Source: Streptomyces sp. cf386 (GTDB lineage: Bacteria; Actinomycetota; Actinomycetes; Streptomycetales; Streptomycetaceae). From it: 64,000 nt of DNA. The translations under genes and the position numbers were made by a program. Below are positions 34,764 through 43,090 of the stretch, one piece after another. Location of the stretch: assembly GCF_900103585.1 (NCBI RefSeq), contig NZ_FNHV01000001.1:141326-205325 (forward strand). Direction: 5' to 3'. Each line of letters begins with the position of its first letter. Position 1 is the first letter of the stretch. A model generated the notes under the pieces. That model saw only the letters and a list, made by a program, of their open reading frames with translations, made no database searches and was not told the origin of the DNA.

Positions 34764-36899
34764 TCAGCCCGTCGCGTCCACCAGCGCCAGCTCGTGCAGC
34801 CGGTCCGGCGGGCCCGGGCGGGCGTAGTACCAGCCCTGGGCGGTGTCGCAGCCCAGTATCCGCAGCTGCTCGGCCTGGGCCCCGGTCTCCACGCCCTCCA
34901 CGGTCACCGCGAGGCTCAGGCTGTGGGCCAGGGAGACGATGCCCTCGACGATCTTGAGGTCGACGGGGTCGGCCGGGAACTGCTGCATGCTCTGGGTGAA
35001 GGAGCGGTCCAGCTTGAGGATGCTCACCGGCAGCCGGCGCAGGTTGGCGAGGTTGGAGTAGCCCGTGCCGAAGTCGTCCAGGGCGATGTCGACACCCATC
35101 TCGGCCAGTCGGCGCAGGGGTTTCAGCAGGTCGTCGTCGGCGCCGATGAGGGCCGACTCGGTGACCTCCAGGCACAGGGAGTCCGGCTCGACACCCGCGC
35201 GCTCCAGGATGTCGACCGTGTCCTGGACCAGCCCGGGGTGCGTGAGCTGGCAGGGCGAGAGGTTGACGTTGATGCGGAGCGGCCCCGCATCGTCGTGGCG
35301 TTCTCGCCACTCGCGCGCCTGACGCACCGACTGTTCCAGCACCCAGCGGCCGAGCGGCACGATGAGCCCGGTGTGCTCGGCGAGCGGGATGAACCGGTCC
35401 GGGCCGAGGACGCCGTGCTGCGGGTGCAGCCAGCGCACCAGCGCCTCCGCACCGCGCACGCTGCCGTCGCCGAGGTGGACCAGGGGCTGGTACTCGATGA
35501 AGAACTCGCCCCGGTCCAGGGCCGTGGGCAGCGCCGTGGTCAGGCCGTGCCGGGTGATGGCACGGGCGTCGGCCTCCTCGTCGGCGAGCTCGAAGCGGTT
35601 GCCGCCCGCCGACTTGGCCCGGTACATGGTGATGTCGGCGCTGCGCAGCACCTCCGCCGGGCTGCGTTCCCCGGCCGGGCCCTCGACGATGCCGATGCTG
35701 CCGCGCACGGTCAACTCCCGGCCGTCGACGCTGATCGGGGCGATGAGCGCGTTCATGATGCGGGAGGCGAGTTCGTCGACCTCGTGCTCGGTGTCGGGAC
35801 CGGTGGTCAGCGCCACGAACTCGTCGCCGCCGAGCCGTGCGACCATCTCGCCGGGCGCGGTGGCACAGGCCTGCAGCCGGTCGGCGACCTCGACGAGCAG
35901 CCGGTCGCCGGCGGCGTGGCCGAGGCTGTCGTTGACGGTCTTGAAGCCGTCCAGGTCGAGGTAGCACAGACCGAACCGCTGTCCTTCGCCGGCACCCAGT
36001 GCCTTCTCCAGGCGTTCGAAGAAGAACGTGCGGTTGGGCAGGCCCGTGAGGGCGTCGTGCGTGGCCTCGTAGCGCAGCCGCAGATTGAGCAGGCGACGCT
36101 CGGTGGTGTCCTCCATCAGAGCCAGTTGGTACTGCGGTTCGCCGTCGGCGTCGCGCAGCAGGGAGACCGTGAGGTTGGTCCACAGGACCGTTCCGTCAGG
36201 GCGGTAGAACGCCTTCTCGACGTGGTAGTGCTCGCGGTCGCCGCGCACGAGTTCGTCGTAGAGCTTCCAGGTCTGCGGCGCGTCCTCGGGGTGGGTCCAC
36301 TCCATGACGTTGCGGCCGTGCATGGTCTGCTCGGAGACGCCGAACATCCTCAGCAGCGCGCCGTTGACCTGGAGGACGTTGCCCGTCAGGTCGGCGATGC
36401 CGATTCCTATGGCCGCACCCTCGAAGACCGCGCGGAAGCGGGCCTCGGTGGCGTGCAGCGCCTGCGCCACGACGCCCTGTGCCTTGAGGGCGGCCGCGGA
36501 GATCGCCTCCTGCTCGGCCAGCGTCCGCTCGCGCAGCGCCTGGGCGAACCCGGCGGCCATGGCGTGCTGGAGCCGCGAGGAGCGGGCGCGCAGGTCCTCC
36601 TGGTCACCGTCGGTGCCGCAGTACAGGACGAGGTAGGCGTCGACGCAGTCCAGCGAGCGGCTGAGCGCCTCGGGGTCGGTGCAGTGCGCGGTGACGAGCG
36701 CGGCGCCGACCGCCCTGCCCTCGTCCGCGTCGAACGTCCTGGCCCGCAGCGCCTCGCTCAACCGGCGGGCCAGCGGCAGCAGTTGCGCCTCGAACTCCGG
36801 CCGGGTCGACGACGTCGAGGTCACCGGGAAGACCGCCCGGCTCCAGATCGTCGCGAACCGGCGCAGTCTGTCCTCCGGCCCGTCCGGCCCCGCGCTCAC
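34764..36899 (-). CDS. rmdA: PAS-GGDEF-EAL cyclic di-GMP enzyme RmdA
   Basis: A 711-residue cytoplasmic protein. It has a helical N-terminal region (1-145), PAS (about 150-265, RFRAVFEGAAIGIGIADLTG), GGDEF (275-440, intact RLGGDEF at 355-361) and EAL (455-700, intact GAEALVRW near 484). Key EAL residues also occur in NVNLSP, VTESAL and DDFGTGYSNL, so both synthesis and breakdown of c-di-GMP are possible. Domain order and position after the methyltransferase match S. coelicolor RmdA, which affects development. The GTG start overlaps the methyltransferase stop (GTGA), so the two are translationally coupled. Confidence 0.9.
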   Translation of the reverse strand: MSAGPDGPEDRLRRFATIWSRAVFPVTSTSSTRPEFEAQLLPLARRLSEALRARTFDADEGRAVGAALVTAHCTDPEALSRSLDCVDAYLVLYCGTDGDQEDLRARSSRLQHAMAAGFAQALRERTLAEQEAISAAALKAQGVVAQALHATEARFRAVFEGAAIGIGIADLTGNVLQVNGALLRMFGVSEQTMHGRNVMEWTHPEDAPQTWKLYDELVRGDREHYHVEKAFYRPDGTVLWTNLTVSLLRDADGEPQYQLALMEDTTERRLLNLRLRYEATHDALTGLPNRTFFFERLEKALGAGEGQRFGLCYLDLDGFKTVNDSLGHAAGDRLLVEVADRLQACATAPGEMVARLGGDEFVALTTGPDTEHEVDELASRIMNALIAPISVDGRELTVRGSIGIVEGPAGERSPAEVLRSADITMYRAKSAGGNRFELADEEADARAITRHGLTTALPTALDRGEFFIEYQPLVHLGDGSVRGAEALVRWLHPQHGVLGPDRFIPLAEHTGLIVPLGRWVLEQSVRQAREWRERHDDAGPLRINVNLSPCQLTHPGLVQDTVDILERAGVEPDSLCLEVTESALIGADDDLLKPLRRLAEMGVDIALDDFGTGYSNLANLRRLPVSILKLDRSFTQSMQQFPADPVDLKIVEGIVSLAHSLSLAVTVEGVETGAQAEQLRILGCDTAQGWYYARPGPPDRLHELALVDATG

Positions 36900-37708
36900 G
36901 CCGTACGTCCCACGCCGGCGAAACCGGAGAAGGCATACGGATCCTCGTCCTCCGGTGCGGTGTCCGGCCGCCAGCGCGGCATCGGCACCAGTCCGGGTTC
37001 CACCATGTCGTACCCCTCGAAGAACCGCGCGATCCCGTCGCGCGAACGCATGATCAGCGGGTTGCGAATGTCCTTGTATACGTCGACCGTGCCCTTGGCC
37101 CGCTCCTCGGGCAGCGGGATTCCCTCGTACGAGGCATGCGTGAGCACCAGCATGCTGCCGGGCGCGAGCGCGTCGCGCAGCTCGGCCACCGCCTCGTACG
37201 GGTCGTCCTCGTCTTCCACGAAATGCAGTATGGCAACGAGAAGCAGCGCCACTGGCCGGTTCAGGTCGATGAGGCTCTCGACCTGCGAACTGGCCAGGAT
37301 CTCCTTGGGCTTGCGCAGATCCGCGGCGACGACGTCCGTGCCCTCGGTGCCCTCCAGGACGGCCTGGCTGTGCGCGACGGCGACCGGATCGTGGTCGACG
37401 TACACCACACGCGCGTCGGGGCTGGCCGCCTGGGCCACCTCGTGGACGTTTCCGAACGTCGGGATGCCGGAGCCGATGTCCAGGAACTGGGTGATGCCCT
37501 CGTCGACCGCGAAGCGCACGGCACGGCGCATGAATGCCCGGTTGGCCTGCATGATCTTGGGGAGCCCCGGCATGAACTCCATGGCCTTGCGGGCCGCTTC
37601 CCGGTCGACCTCGAAGTTGTGCGAACCGCCCAGGTAGTAGTCGTAGATCCGCGAGACACTGGGCACCGAGATGTCGATGCCCCGTGGGGCCCAGGCGGGA
37701 CGCTCCAT
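36896..37708 (-). CDS. SAM-dependent methyltransferase, DUF574/SAV2177 family
   Basis: A 270-residue protein of the large actinobacterial DUF574 group. The start is SVSRIYDYYLGGSHNFEVDR, then ITQFLDIGSGIPTFGNVHEV (SAM loop), VVYVDHDPVAVAHSQ and ILHFVEDEDDPYEAV. These fold as class I methyltransferases but their substrates are largely unknown, and they are expanded in Streptomyces. The four-base coupling to rmdA is the informative context. Confidence 0.9.
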   Translation of the reverse strand: MERPAWAPRGIDISVPSVSRIYDYYLGGSHNFEVDREAARKAMEFMPGLPKIMQANRAFMRRAVRFAVDEGITQFLDIGSGIPTFGNVHEVAQAASPDARVVYVDHDPVAVAHSQAVLEGTEGTDVVAADLRKPKEILASSQVESLIDLNRPVALLLVAILHFVEDEDDPYEAVAELRDALAPGSMLVLTHASYEGIPLPEERAKGTVDVYKDIRNPLIMRSRDGIARFFEGYDMVEPGLVPMPRWRPDTAPEDEDPYAFSGFAGVGRTA

Positions 37709-37929
37709 CTATCTCTCCAAGGCGTAGGCGATCCGGTGTTCGAGCAGAGGCTACTGATCGCCCGCCAAAGGAGCGAGCGGAAACGGAAATTGACCATCCG
37801 TTCCCGGTCACTGCCAGCGGCACGTGCCGGATTGATGCCCCACACACACTCTGCGAAAGCATCGGAAGCATTCCACAGAGTTCCGAACCATGGTGAAAGT
37901 GGGCGAAGAATACCGGTGAATGACGGCAA
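37709..37929. other. Upstream region of the methyltransferase-rmdA pair
   Basis: Part of a 373-base gene-free stretch (37709-38081). The 200 bases next to the methyltransferase start are A+T-richer and must contain its promoter; I cannot fix -35/-10 boxes. The rest holds the terminator of the lipoprotein gene. Confidence 0.4.
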
Positions 37930-37973
37930 ACCGGTCCGCCCCCTGTGCGTGGAGCCTCAGGGGGCGGACCGGT
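37930..37973 (-). terminator. 16-bp perfect-stem terminator
   Basis: ACCGGTCCGCCCCCTG (37930-37945) pairs fully with the arm at 37958-37973 around a 12-base loop. It lies about 110 bases beyond the lipoprotein stop and would also insulate the methyltransferase promoter. Confidence 0.8.
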
Positions 37974-38081
37974 GGGTCGGGCGCGCCGTCCGTTCGTCCG
38001 GCACTCTCGCTGCTCTCCTCCCTCCCTTCCGTGGCCCGTACTCGGTTGGGTGAGGCGATCAACCCTGGGGAGGTGTGATCT

Positions 38082-39065
38082 TTACTCCGACGCGCCGACC
38101 GGCTTGCCGTCGGGGCGAATGGCGAACCAAGTGCCGCCGACGCCCTGACCGTTGGTGTCTCCGGGCTTCTTGTCGCCCGCGAAGGTGTAGATCGGCACGC
38201 AGTCGATGGTCTGCTGCTTGATGCCGTCGGGCCGGTCGAAGACGACGTAACCCTGGCCCCGGGGACCGGAGCCCTTCAGGTCGATGCCCTCGGTGTCCTC
38301 GGCGTCGACCGGCGCGATGACCGGCCACTTCTCCAGGCACTCGCCGGTGCACGCCGTCTTCATCGGCCAGGGCGAGTCCTTCATGAAGCGGTAGACCGTG
38401 TGGCCGTTCTTGTCGATGACGATCTCGCCCAGCTTGGCGTCCTTGCGCGTGGACAGACCGGGCAGGTCGGCGGCCTCGGCGCCGCCTCCTTGCGCCTTCT
38501 TGCCGGTGGGGGCGAGCGCGTACCAAGTGCCGCCCACGCCCTGGCCGTTGATATCGCCCGCGTTGGTGTCCTTCGCGAAGCGGTAGGCGGGCCAGCCGTC
38601 GATCGTCAGCTGCTTGGTGCCGTCGGTACGGGTGACCGAGCCGAGCAGCTCGTCGTCGATGCCGGCGCCTGCCTTGGCGTCGTCCGCGGGGACCGGCGGC
38701 CACTTCTTCGCGCAGTCGCCGTCACAGTTCGACTTGGGCGGCTCCGCGACGTCCTTGTCGAAGCGGTAGAGCGTCAGCCCGGCGCTGTCGGTCAGCACCT
38801 CGCCGAGTTCCTGGTTGGTGGAAACGGACAGCTCACCGGCGGAGGCACTCGGCGCGGCCGCGTTCTCCTGGCCGGCCGCGCCAGCGTCGTAGCCGGATCC
38901 GTTCCCAAGGCCCGTACCGGCGCTTCCGTAATCGCCCGCCGCGGCCGTGGCACCCACATTCTGGCTGCTCGCCGGCGGGGCGGTTTCCGAGCCGCAAGCC
39001 GTCGTCAGCGCCAGCACTGCTACGGCGCTCACCACGAGCGAGGCGCTCCGCCACGAGGTATTCAT
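38082..39065 (-). CDS. Lipoprotein with duplicated secreted-repeat (lipoprotein_15) units
   Basis: A 327-residue lipoprotein. The signal MNTSWRSASLVVSAVAVLAL ends in the lipobox LTTAC. A Gly/Ala/Ser-rich linker (about 25-75) leads to two homologous halves (about 80-190 and 200-327). Each half has GLTLYRF or GHTVYRF, then CDGDCAKKWPP or CTGECLEKWPV, and each ends NGQGVGGTW with a small C-terminal block. The LYRF...C-x3-C...WP pattern defines the COG4315 secreted repeat, found near cytochrome or copper genes in actinobacteria. An electron-transfer role is suggested but unproven. Confidence 0.88.
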   Translation of the reverse strand: MNTSWRSASLVVSAVAVLALTTACGSETAPPASSQNVGATAAAGDYGSAGTGLGNGSGYDAGAAGQENAAAPSASAGELSVSTNQELGEVLTDSAGLTLYRFDKDVAEPPKSNCDGDCAKKWPPVPADDAKAGAGIDDELLGSVTRTDGTKQLTIDGWPAYRFAKDTNAGDINGQGVGGTWYALAPTGKKAQGGGAEAADLPGLSTRKDAKLGEIVIDKNGHTVYRFMKDSPWPMKTACTGECLEKWPVIAPVDAEDTEGIDLKGSGPRGQGYVVFDRPDGIKQQTIDCVPIYTFAGDKKPGDTNGQGVGGTWFAIRPDGKPVGASE

Positions 39066-39291
39066 CGTCAACTCCCCATAATCACAAGGGTGTTGCAGCG
39101 CCCTGCTGCGCCGCCGCACGACAATGGGTACGCACGGGAGCCACGCTCGTGTTCAACCGACGCACAAATTTCTTTCCGAGAGCTGTGACACCACCCGCAT
39201 CACACCTGTGAGGAAGACGCTGTTCGGGTCGCACGGAAGTGCGCTTCGGCGGTCACACCCGTGCCCGGCGAACAAACCTATCGAGGGCCAA

Positions 39292-39960
39292 ATGTCGCCC
39301 GTTCGGGGCAATCCACCCGGGCTCGGGCGTATGCGCGCGGGGACTGGCCTCAAGATCTTCGTCGTGTATGGACTCGAACCGACCCAATCCACCCTGACGA
39401 CAAGGGTGTTGACGGTGGTGACACTGACCTGGCTTCTGGTGGCGGCACCGGCCGAGGCGGCCGTGGCCACGGTCTGCGCGTCCGCCGGCACGGGCCCGGA
39501 CGGTGCGCAGGCGGTGGCCGTGGTCGGGAGCCTGACCTGGCCCACTCCCTCGCCGTGCCCGACACCGACACCCACTCCCACGCCGACACCGACCCCGACG
39601 CCCACGCCGGACCCGGAGCCGAAGCCCAGGCCCACACCGGACCCCACGCCCACGCCGTCACCGACGCCCACCCCGAAACCCGAGCCACCGCCACCCGCAC
39701 CTCCTCCCCCGCCACCGCCCCCGCCCCCGCCGACGCCAAGGCCCGCGCCGCCGCGCCCGCAGCCGGCGCCCACCCCGACCCCCACGCCGAAGCCCTCGGT
39801 CAAACACACCCCGAGTCCGTCCACGACCCCGGTCGACTACCCGCCCTACCGCGCCACCCCACACCGACGGGCGGCCCACGACGCCCCGTCGCCCCTCACC
39901 TTCGTCCTGCTCATCGCTGCGCCCGCGATCGCCGCCGTCGCCGCGCTGCGTCCGCGCTGA
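39292..39960 (+). CDS. Exported Pro/Thr-rich protein with C-terminal anchor
   Basis: A 222-residue low-complexity protein. A hydrophobic export segment (about 39-58, [20 protein letters not shown]) precedes a short Cys-containing block. A long TP/PT and poly-Pro tract (about 84-185) follows, then a hydrophobic tail ending in Arg residues ([20 protein letters not shown]). The tract would span peptidoglycan as an extended rod. ATG 39292 is my choice (GAGGG upstream); ATG 39331 is out of frame and earlier frames are unconvincing. No family assigned. It lies 15 bases before the DUF4239 gene. Confidence 0.6.
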   Translation: MSPVRGNPPGLGRMRAGTGLKIFVVYGLEPTQSTLTTRVLTVVTLTWLLVAAPAEAAVATVCASAGTGPDGAQAVAVVGSLTWPTPSPCPTPTPTPTPTPTPTPTPDPEPKPRPTPDPTPTPSPTPTPKPEPPPPAPPPPPPPPPPPTPRPAPPRPQPAPTPTPTPKPSVKHTPSPSTTPVDYPPYRATPHRRAAHDAPSPLTFVLLIAAPAIAAVAALRPR

Positions 39961-39975
39961 ATCTGGAGGCTTCCC

Positions 39976-40740
39976 TTGCCGGAATGGCTTGTTCTCACCC
40001 TCGCGATGCTGGCCGCCTGCTCCGTGGTGGTCATCATCACCCTCGTACGGCACCGCACCGCCCCCGAGGACGAGGATCCCTCCGAGACCCCTGACGTCAT
40101 CGAGTACATGACCATGTGGATCGGTGTGGTGTACGCCATCGTCCTGGGCCTGGCCATCGCCGGTGTGTGGGAGGGCCGCAGCGCCGCCGAGGACCACGTC
40201 CAGGCGGAGGCCGTGGCGCTGCATGAGGTCTCGGAACGCGTCCGGGTCTATCCGGCCGACATCCGTGACCGCATTCGGGACGATGTCAACGCCTATGTCG
40301 GACACGTCGTCACCACCGAGTGGAAGACGATGTCCGAGGACGGCCGGGTCACCGAGCGCGGCACCGAACTCCTGCAACGCGTGCGCGAGGACGTCACCGA
40401 CTACGAGCCGAGGACGAACTTCCAGGCGCAGGCCTACCAGCCGCTCCTCGACCAGGTGACCGCCGCCGACCAGGCGCGCAACGCCCGCGCGAGCTCCACC
40501 GGGGAGACCATGCCGGGCGTGGTGTGGTTCGGGCTCATCGCCGGCGGCATCGTCACCATCGGGATGATCTTCGCCCTGCAGATCCGGCGCACACCCCGCG
40601 AACTGATCCTCGCCGGGGTGTTCTCCGCGCTGATCGCCTTCCTGCTCTTCCTCATCTGGGACTTCGACGCGCCGTACAGCCGTGGCGTCACGGCGTCTGC
40701 GGAACCGTTCCTGGAACTCTTCCCGCACATCAAGGGCTGA
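39976..40740 (+). CDS. DUF4239 membrane protein
   Basis: A 254-residue bestrophin-like DUF4239 protein. It has two N-terminal hydrophobic segments (about 4-24 and 45-65), a charged soluble loop (70-175) and two C-terminal segments (about 178-200 and 208-228). The start is TTG 39976, seven bases after GGAGG; no ATG or GTG in frame fits. The family's function is not known. It follows the Pro-rich protein closely and may be co-transcribed. Confidence 0.75.
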   Translation: MPEWLVLTLAMLAACSVVVIITLVRHRTAPEDEDPSETPDVIEYMTMWIGVVYAIVLGLAIAGVWEGRSAAEDHVQAEAVALHEVSERVRVYPADIRDRIRDDVNAYVGHVVTTEWKTMSEDGRVTERGTELLQRVREDVTDYEPRTNFQAQAYQPLLDQVTAADQARNARASSTGETMPGVVWFGLIAGGIVTIGMIFALQIRRTPRELILAGVFSALIAFLLFLIWDFDAPYSRGVTASAEPFLELFPHIKG

Positions 40741-40896
40741 CGGGCCCTCATCCGACCGGCCCAGGCGTCTGCCCCATTCGCACGACAGCGATCGCGCGGG
40801 TGGGCGCGTCTTCCTAGCGTTCCGATCATCGAGGTGCATTTCCGGCGCACGTGGACAGAGGTCCGCAGCTGCTCCTCGGGGACCGGAGGGAACACC

Positions 40897-41400
40897 ATGC
40901 GCGCGATACCCGTCGCTTCGGCCGTTCTGCTGAGCCTCGGCACCTTCGTCCTGTCCCCACCCGCCGCCCAGTCCGGTGGGGACGCCGAGGGTTTCCGGGT
41001 CTCTGTGCTGCCCTCCACCGTCGCCCCCGGTGGACGGGTCATGCTGCACGCGACCGGCTGCGCGCAGAGTGTCAGCGTCTCGTCGGGGGTCTTCGACACG
41101 GTCATCATTCCCCGCGGGCGGACCTCGGCCCGGTCGGTGGTCGACCGGGACGCCCGACCGGGTGCCGGGTACGAGGTGTCGTTCCACTGCGGCACCTTCT
41201 GGCAGGACGTCGACCTCACCATCGCCGGTGTCCGGGAGGCCGCTCCCCCGCACTGGCGGAAGGGCGTGGACGCGGGTGACGGCGGCAGCCTGGCCGACCT
41301 CGACCTCAAGCAGATCGGCATCGGCGCCGCACTGATCACGGCCTCACTGGGGACGGCGTACCACCTCTCGCGGCGCCGCAGCGACGAGGACGGCAACTGA
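40897..41400 (+). CDS. Exported one-disulphide protein with C-terminal anchor (paralogue A)
   Basis: A 167-residue protein. Sec signal (about 1-26), then an Ig-like beta domain (FRVSVLPSTVAPGGRVMLHA TGCAQSV ... GYEVSFHCGTF) with two Cys. The C-terminal hydrophobic segment (IGIGAALITASLGTAYHL) is followed by SRRRSDEDGN. It is clearly related to the convergent protein at 41498-41995: LPS-x-x-A-x-G, G-C, SLVPVG/TVIIPRG and ARPGA blocks align. No LPxTG motif is visible. A surface role is inferred from architecture and the nearby sortase. Confidence 0.65.
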   Translation: MRAIPVASAVLLSLGTFVLSPPAAQSGGDAEGFRVSVLPSTVAPGGRVMLHATGCAQSVSVSSGVFDTVIIPRGRTSARSVVDRDARPGAGYEVSFHCGTFWQDVDLTIAGVREAAPPHWRKGVDAGDGGSLADLDLKQIGIGAALITASLGTAYHLSRRRSDEDGN

Positions 41401-41424
41401 CACCACGGGCCGCACACACAGGAT

Positions 41425-41458
41425 TCGCCCCGGATCCCCCGCAAGGGGGCCGGGGCGA
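41425..41458. terminator. Bidirectional terminator between convergent paralogues
   Basis: TCGCCCCGG (41425-41433) pairs with CCGGGGCGA (41450-41458). Inside it CCCCC and GGGGG form an inner stem capped by GCAA, with an AT bulge. Confidence 0.75.
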
Positions 41459-41497
41459 GGTCCTGTTGAACACGCGAACTGTCCGGCACGGCAATGA

Positions 41498-41995
41498 TCA
41501 GAACCGCTTCTCCGCTCGCCGCCGCATCCAGAACACCCCGCCACCGACGACGGCCAAGGCAATGAGCCCACCTCCGATGGCCATGTCGGTCGGCGTCGCC
41601 CCCGTGGAGGTGCTGCCGCCGAGACCGCCGCGGACGCCGCCGATGACGGTGAACGCGTTCGGGCGGGTCAGGGGCCTACCCGAGTTGGTGCAGCGGACCG
41701 TGATGTTGTGTGCACCCGGCCTCGCGCGGCTGTCGACCGCCGCGCTCCCCTTCGCCGTGCTGCCGCCCACGGGGACCAGCGACGTGGGCCGGAACGCGTC
41801 CGAGGTCGCGGTGCCGCCCTGCGGGCAGCCGTCGACGGTGATGGTCACCTGCCCGCTGCGCGCGATGACGCTGGGCAGGGAGACGATGTTGCTCGGTCCG
41901 ATGGACAGGCCGTCCCGGGCTGTGGCCGCCGGGGCGGCGAGACCGAGAGCGGCGACCGCTGTGGCAGCGGCCGCCAGAGCTCGCGTAGTACGCAT
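41498..41995 (-). CDS. Exported one-disulphide protein with C-terminal anchor (paralogue B)
   Basis: A 165-residue protein. Sec signal (RTTRALAAAATAVAALGLAA, cut near ATA-RD at 27), then an Ig-like domain (VSLPSVIARSGQVTITVDGC ... RARPGAHNITVRCTNSG). A Gly/Thr linker follows, then a hydrophobic segment (MAIGGGLIALAVVGGGVFW) with the basic tail MRRRAEKRF. This N-signal, domain, hydrophobic stretch and Arg tail layout is that of wall-sorted proteins, but no standard LPxTG box is seen. It is the paralogue of the protein ending at 41400 and sits beside the sortase gene. Confidence 0.7.
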   Translation of the reverse strand: MRTTRALAAAATAVAALGLAAPAATARDGLSIGPSNIVSLPSVIARSGQVTITVDGCPQGGTATSDAFRPTSLVPVGGSTAKGSAAVDSRARPGAHNITVRCTNSGRPLTRPNAFTVIGGVRGGLGGSTSTGATPTDMAIGGGLIALAVVGGGVFWMRRRAEKRF

Positions 41996-42326
41996 GTGAT
42001 CCTCCGCGGAAGACACCCCGGGAACCGTCCCCGGTCGATCGGCGAGAAAGCGCCTCCCAGAAAAACCCTCAGATGCCGTGCCCGAGGCCGCATTTCGGCG
42101 ATGGTCCGTCCTGGTGAGACGACACGCCGACGGACAACCCCGCAAATCGGAATTGCCGCAGGTCACGGACCGTCAGATTTTTCCGGTTCGGTGGCAACTC
42201 GGATGGCGCACCGAACGGGAGCGGCCACCCATTCGTATGCGACCCGTCGCCGGTTTCCCGCGCGGGACTTAGCGTTTTACTATGCGCGATTTCCGGGACG
42301 ACTGCCGCGTCAAGAGGGGAAGTCGA
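41996..42326. other. 331-base divergent promoter region, paralogue B / sortase
   Basis: A+T-richer segments occur near 42055 and 42170-42200 (GTCAGATTTTTCCGG) and TTTTACTATG near 42275, probably promoters for both genes. An in-frame ATG at 42282 could extend the sortase by 15 residues. No other gene seen. Confidence 0.4.
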
Positions 42327-42992
42327 ATGTACGGGACCGAGCTGGCCGAGGACGAGGAGGAGCGGCGCAGGAAGCGCGCTCCCTGGGGCGTGCTGGCGCT
42401 TGTTCTGCTGACCGGTCTCGCGCTCGTCCGCAATGGCTCGGGGGAGTTCGACGTGGGGCCGCCGCAGCCCGCGTCGGCCGCCGCCGCGGACAGCCAGGTG
42501 TCCGGCGGCATCTTCGCCGGGGCCGCGCAGCCGCTGCCGTACGCCCTGCCGGACCGGGTCAGGATCCCCTCGATCCAGGTCGACGCGCCGACGATCCCGG
42601 TCGGTCTGGACCTGGACGGCTGGGTCGGCGCGCCGCCGCCGGAGGACCCGAACCTGGCGGGCTGGTTCACCGGCTCGGTGTCTCCCGGGGAGAAGGGCAC
42701 CGCGGTGGTCGTCGGGCATGTCGACAACACTCTGGGCCCCGCCGTTTTCTACGGTCTCGGGGCGCTCAAGCCCGGGAATCGCGTCGAGGTCGCCCGCCAG
42801 GACGGAAAGACAGCCGTATTCGAGGTGTACGGCGTGGAGGTGTTCGCGAAGAACGACTTCCCCGGCGACCGGGTCTACGCCTCCAAAGGGAGCGCCGAAT
42901 TGCGGGTCATCACCTGTGGCGGCGGTTTCTCGAAGCAGAACGGATATGACGGGAACGTCGTCGCTTTCGCCCGCCTGGTCGAGGTCCACTGA
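42327..42992 (+). CDS. Class F-like sortase
   Basis: A 221-residue membrane-anchored transpeptidase. A cytoplasmic acidic/basic N terminus and one membrane segment (about 18-35) lead to the sortase barrel (from about 70, PDRVRIPSIQVDAPTIPVGL). The catalytic residues are His in VVVGHVDN, Cys in LRVITCGGGF, and Arg in VVAFARLVEV. Class F sortases are the actinobacterial stand-alone group whose substrates are poorly known. ATG 42327 follows GAGGGGA. Neighbouring exported proteins with C-terminal anchors are plausible substrates, though none has LPxTG. Confidence 0.88.
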   Translation: MYGTELAEDEEERRRKRAPWGVLALVLLTGLALVRNGSGEFDVGPPQPASAAAADSQVSGGIFAGAAQPLPYALPDRVRIPSIQVDAPTIPVGLDLDGWVGAPPPEDPNLAGWFTGSVSPGEKGTAVVVGHVDNTLGPAVFYGLGALKPGNRVEVARQDGKTAVFEVYGVEVFAKNDFPGDRVYASKGSAELRVITCGGGFSKQNGYDGNVVAFARLVEVH

Positions 42993-43013
42993 GCGTGCCC
43001 GGCCGGGCCGGCG

Positions 43014-43030
43014 AAAGCCGTCCCGGCTTT
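43014..43030 (+). terminator. Hairpin after the sortase gene
   Basis: AAAGCCG (43014-43020) and CGGCTTT (43024-43030), 3-base loop, followed by TCC; about 22 bases after the stop. Confidence 0.55.
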
Positions 43031-43040
43031 TCCGTTCCCG

Positions 43041-43090
43041 TCAGGCGTACTTCCGTTCGGAGACGTCAGGTGTACTTCCGTTCGGGGACC
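43041..43090. repeat. 25-base tandem duplication across the deacetylase stop
   Basis: Units 43041-43065 and 43066-43090 match at 22 of 25 positions. The reverse-strand stop is 43066-43068, so one copy codes for the C terminus (ERKYT) and the other lies beyond the stop (it would read ERKYA). Confidence 0.85.

Noticed and set aside
39545..39830. Dense CCGAC/CCCAC repeats that could suggest a CRISPR or minisatellite
   Set aside because: They are codons of the Pro/Thr-rich tract in one reading frame; no spacers of constant length.
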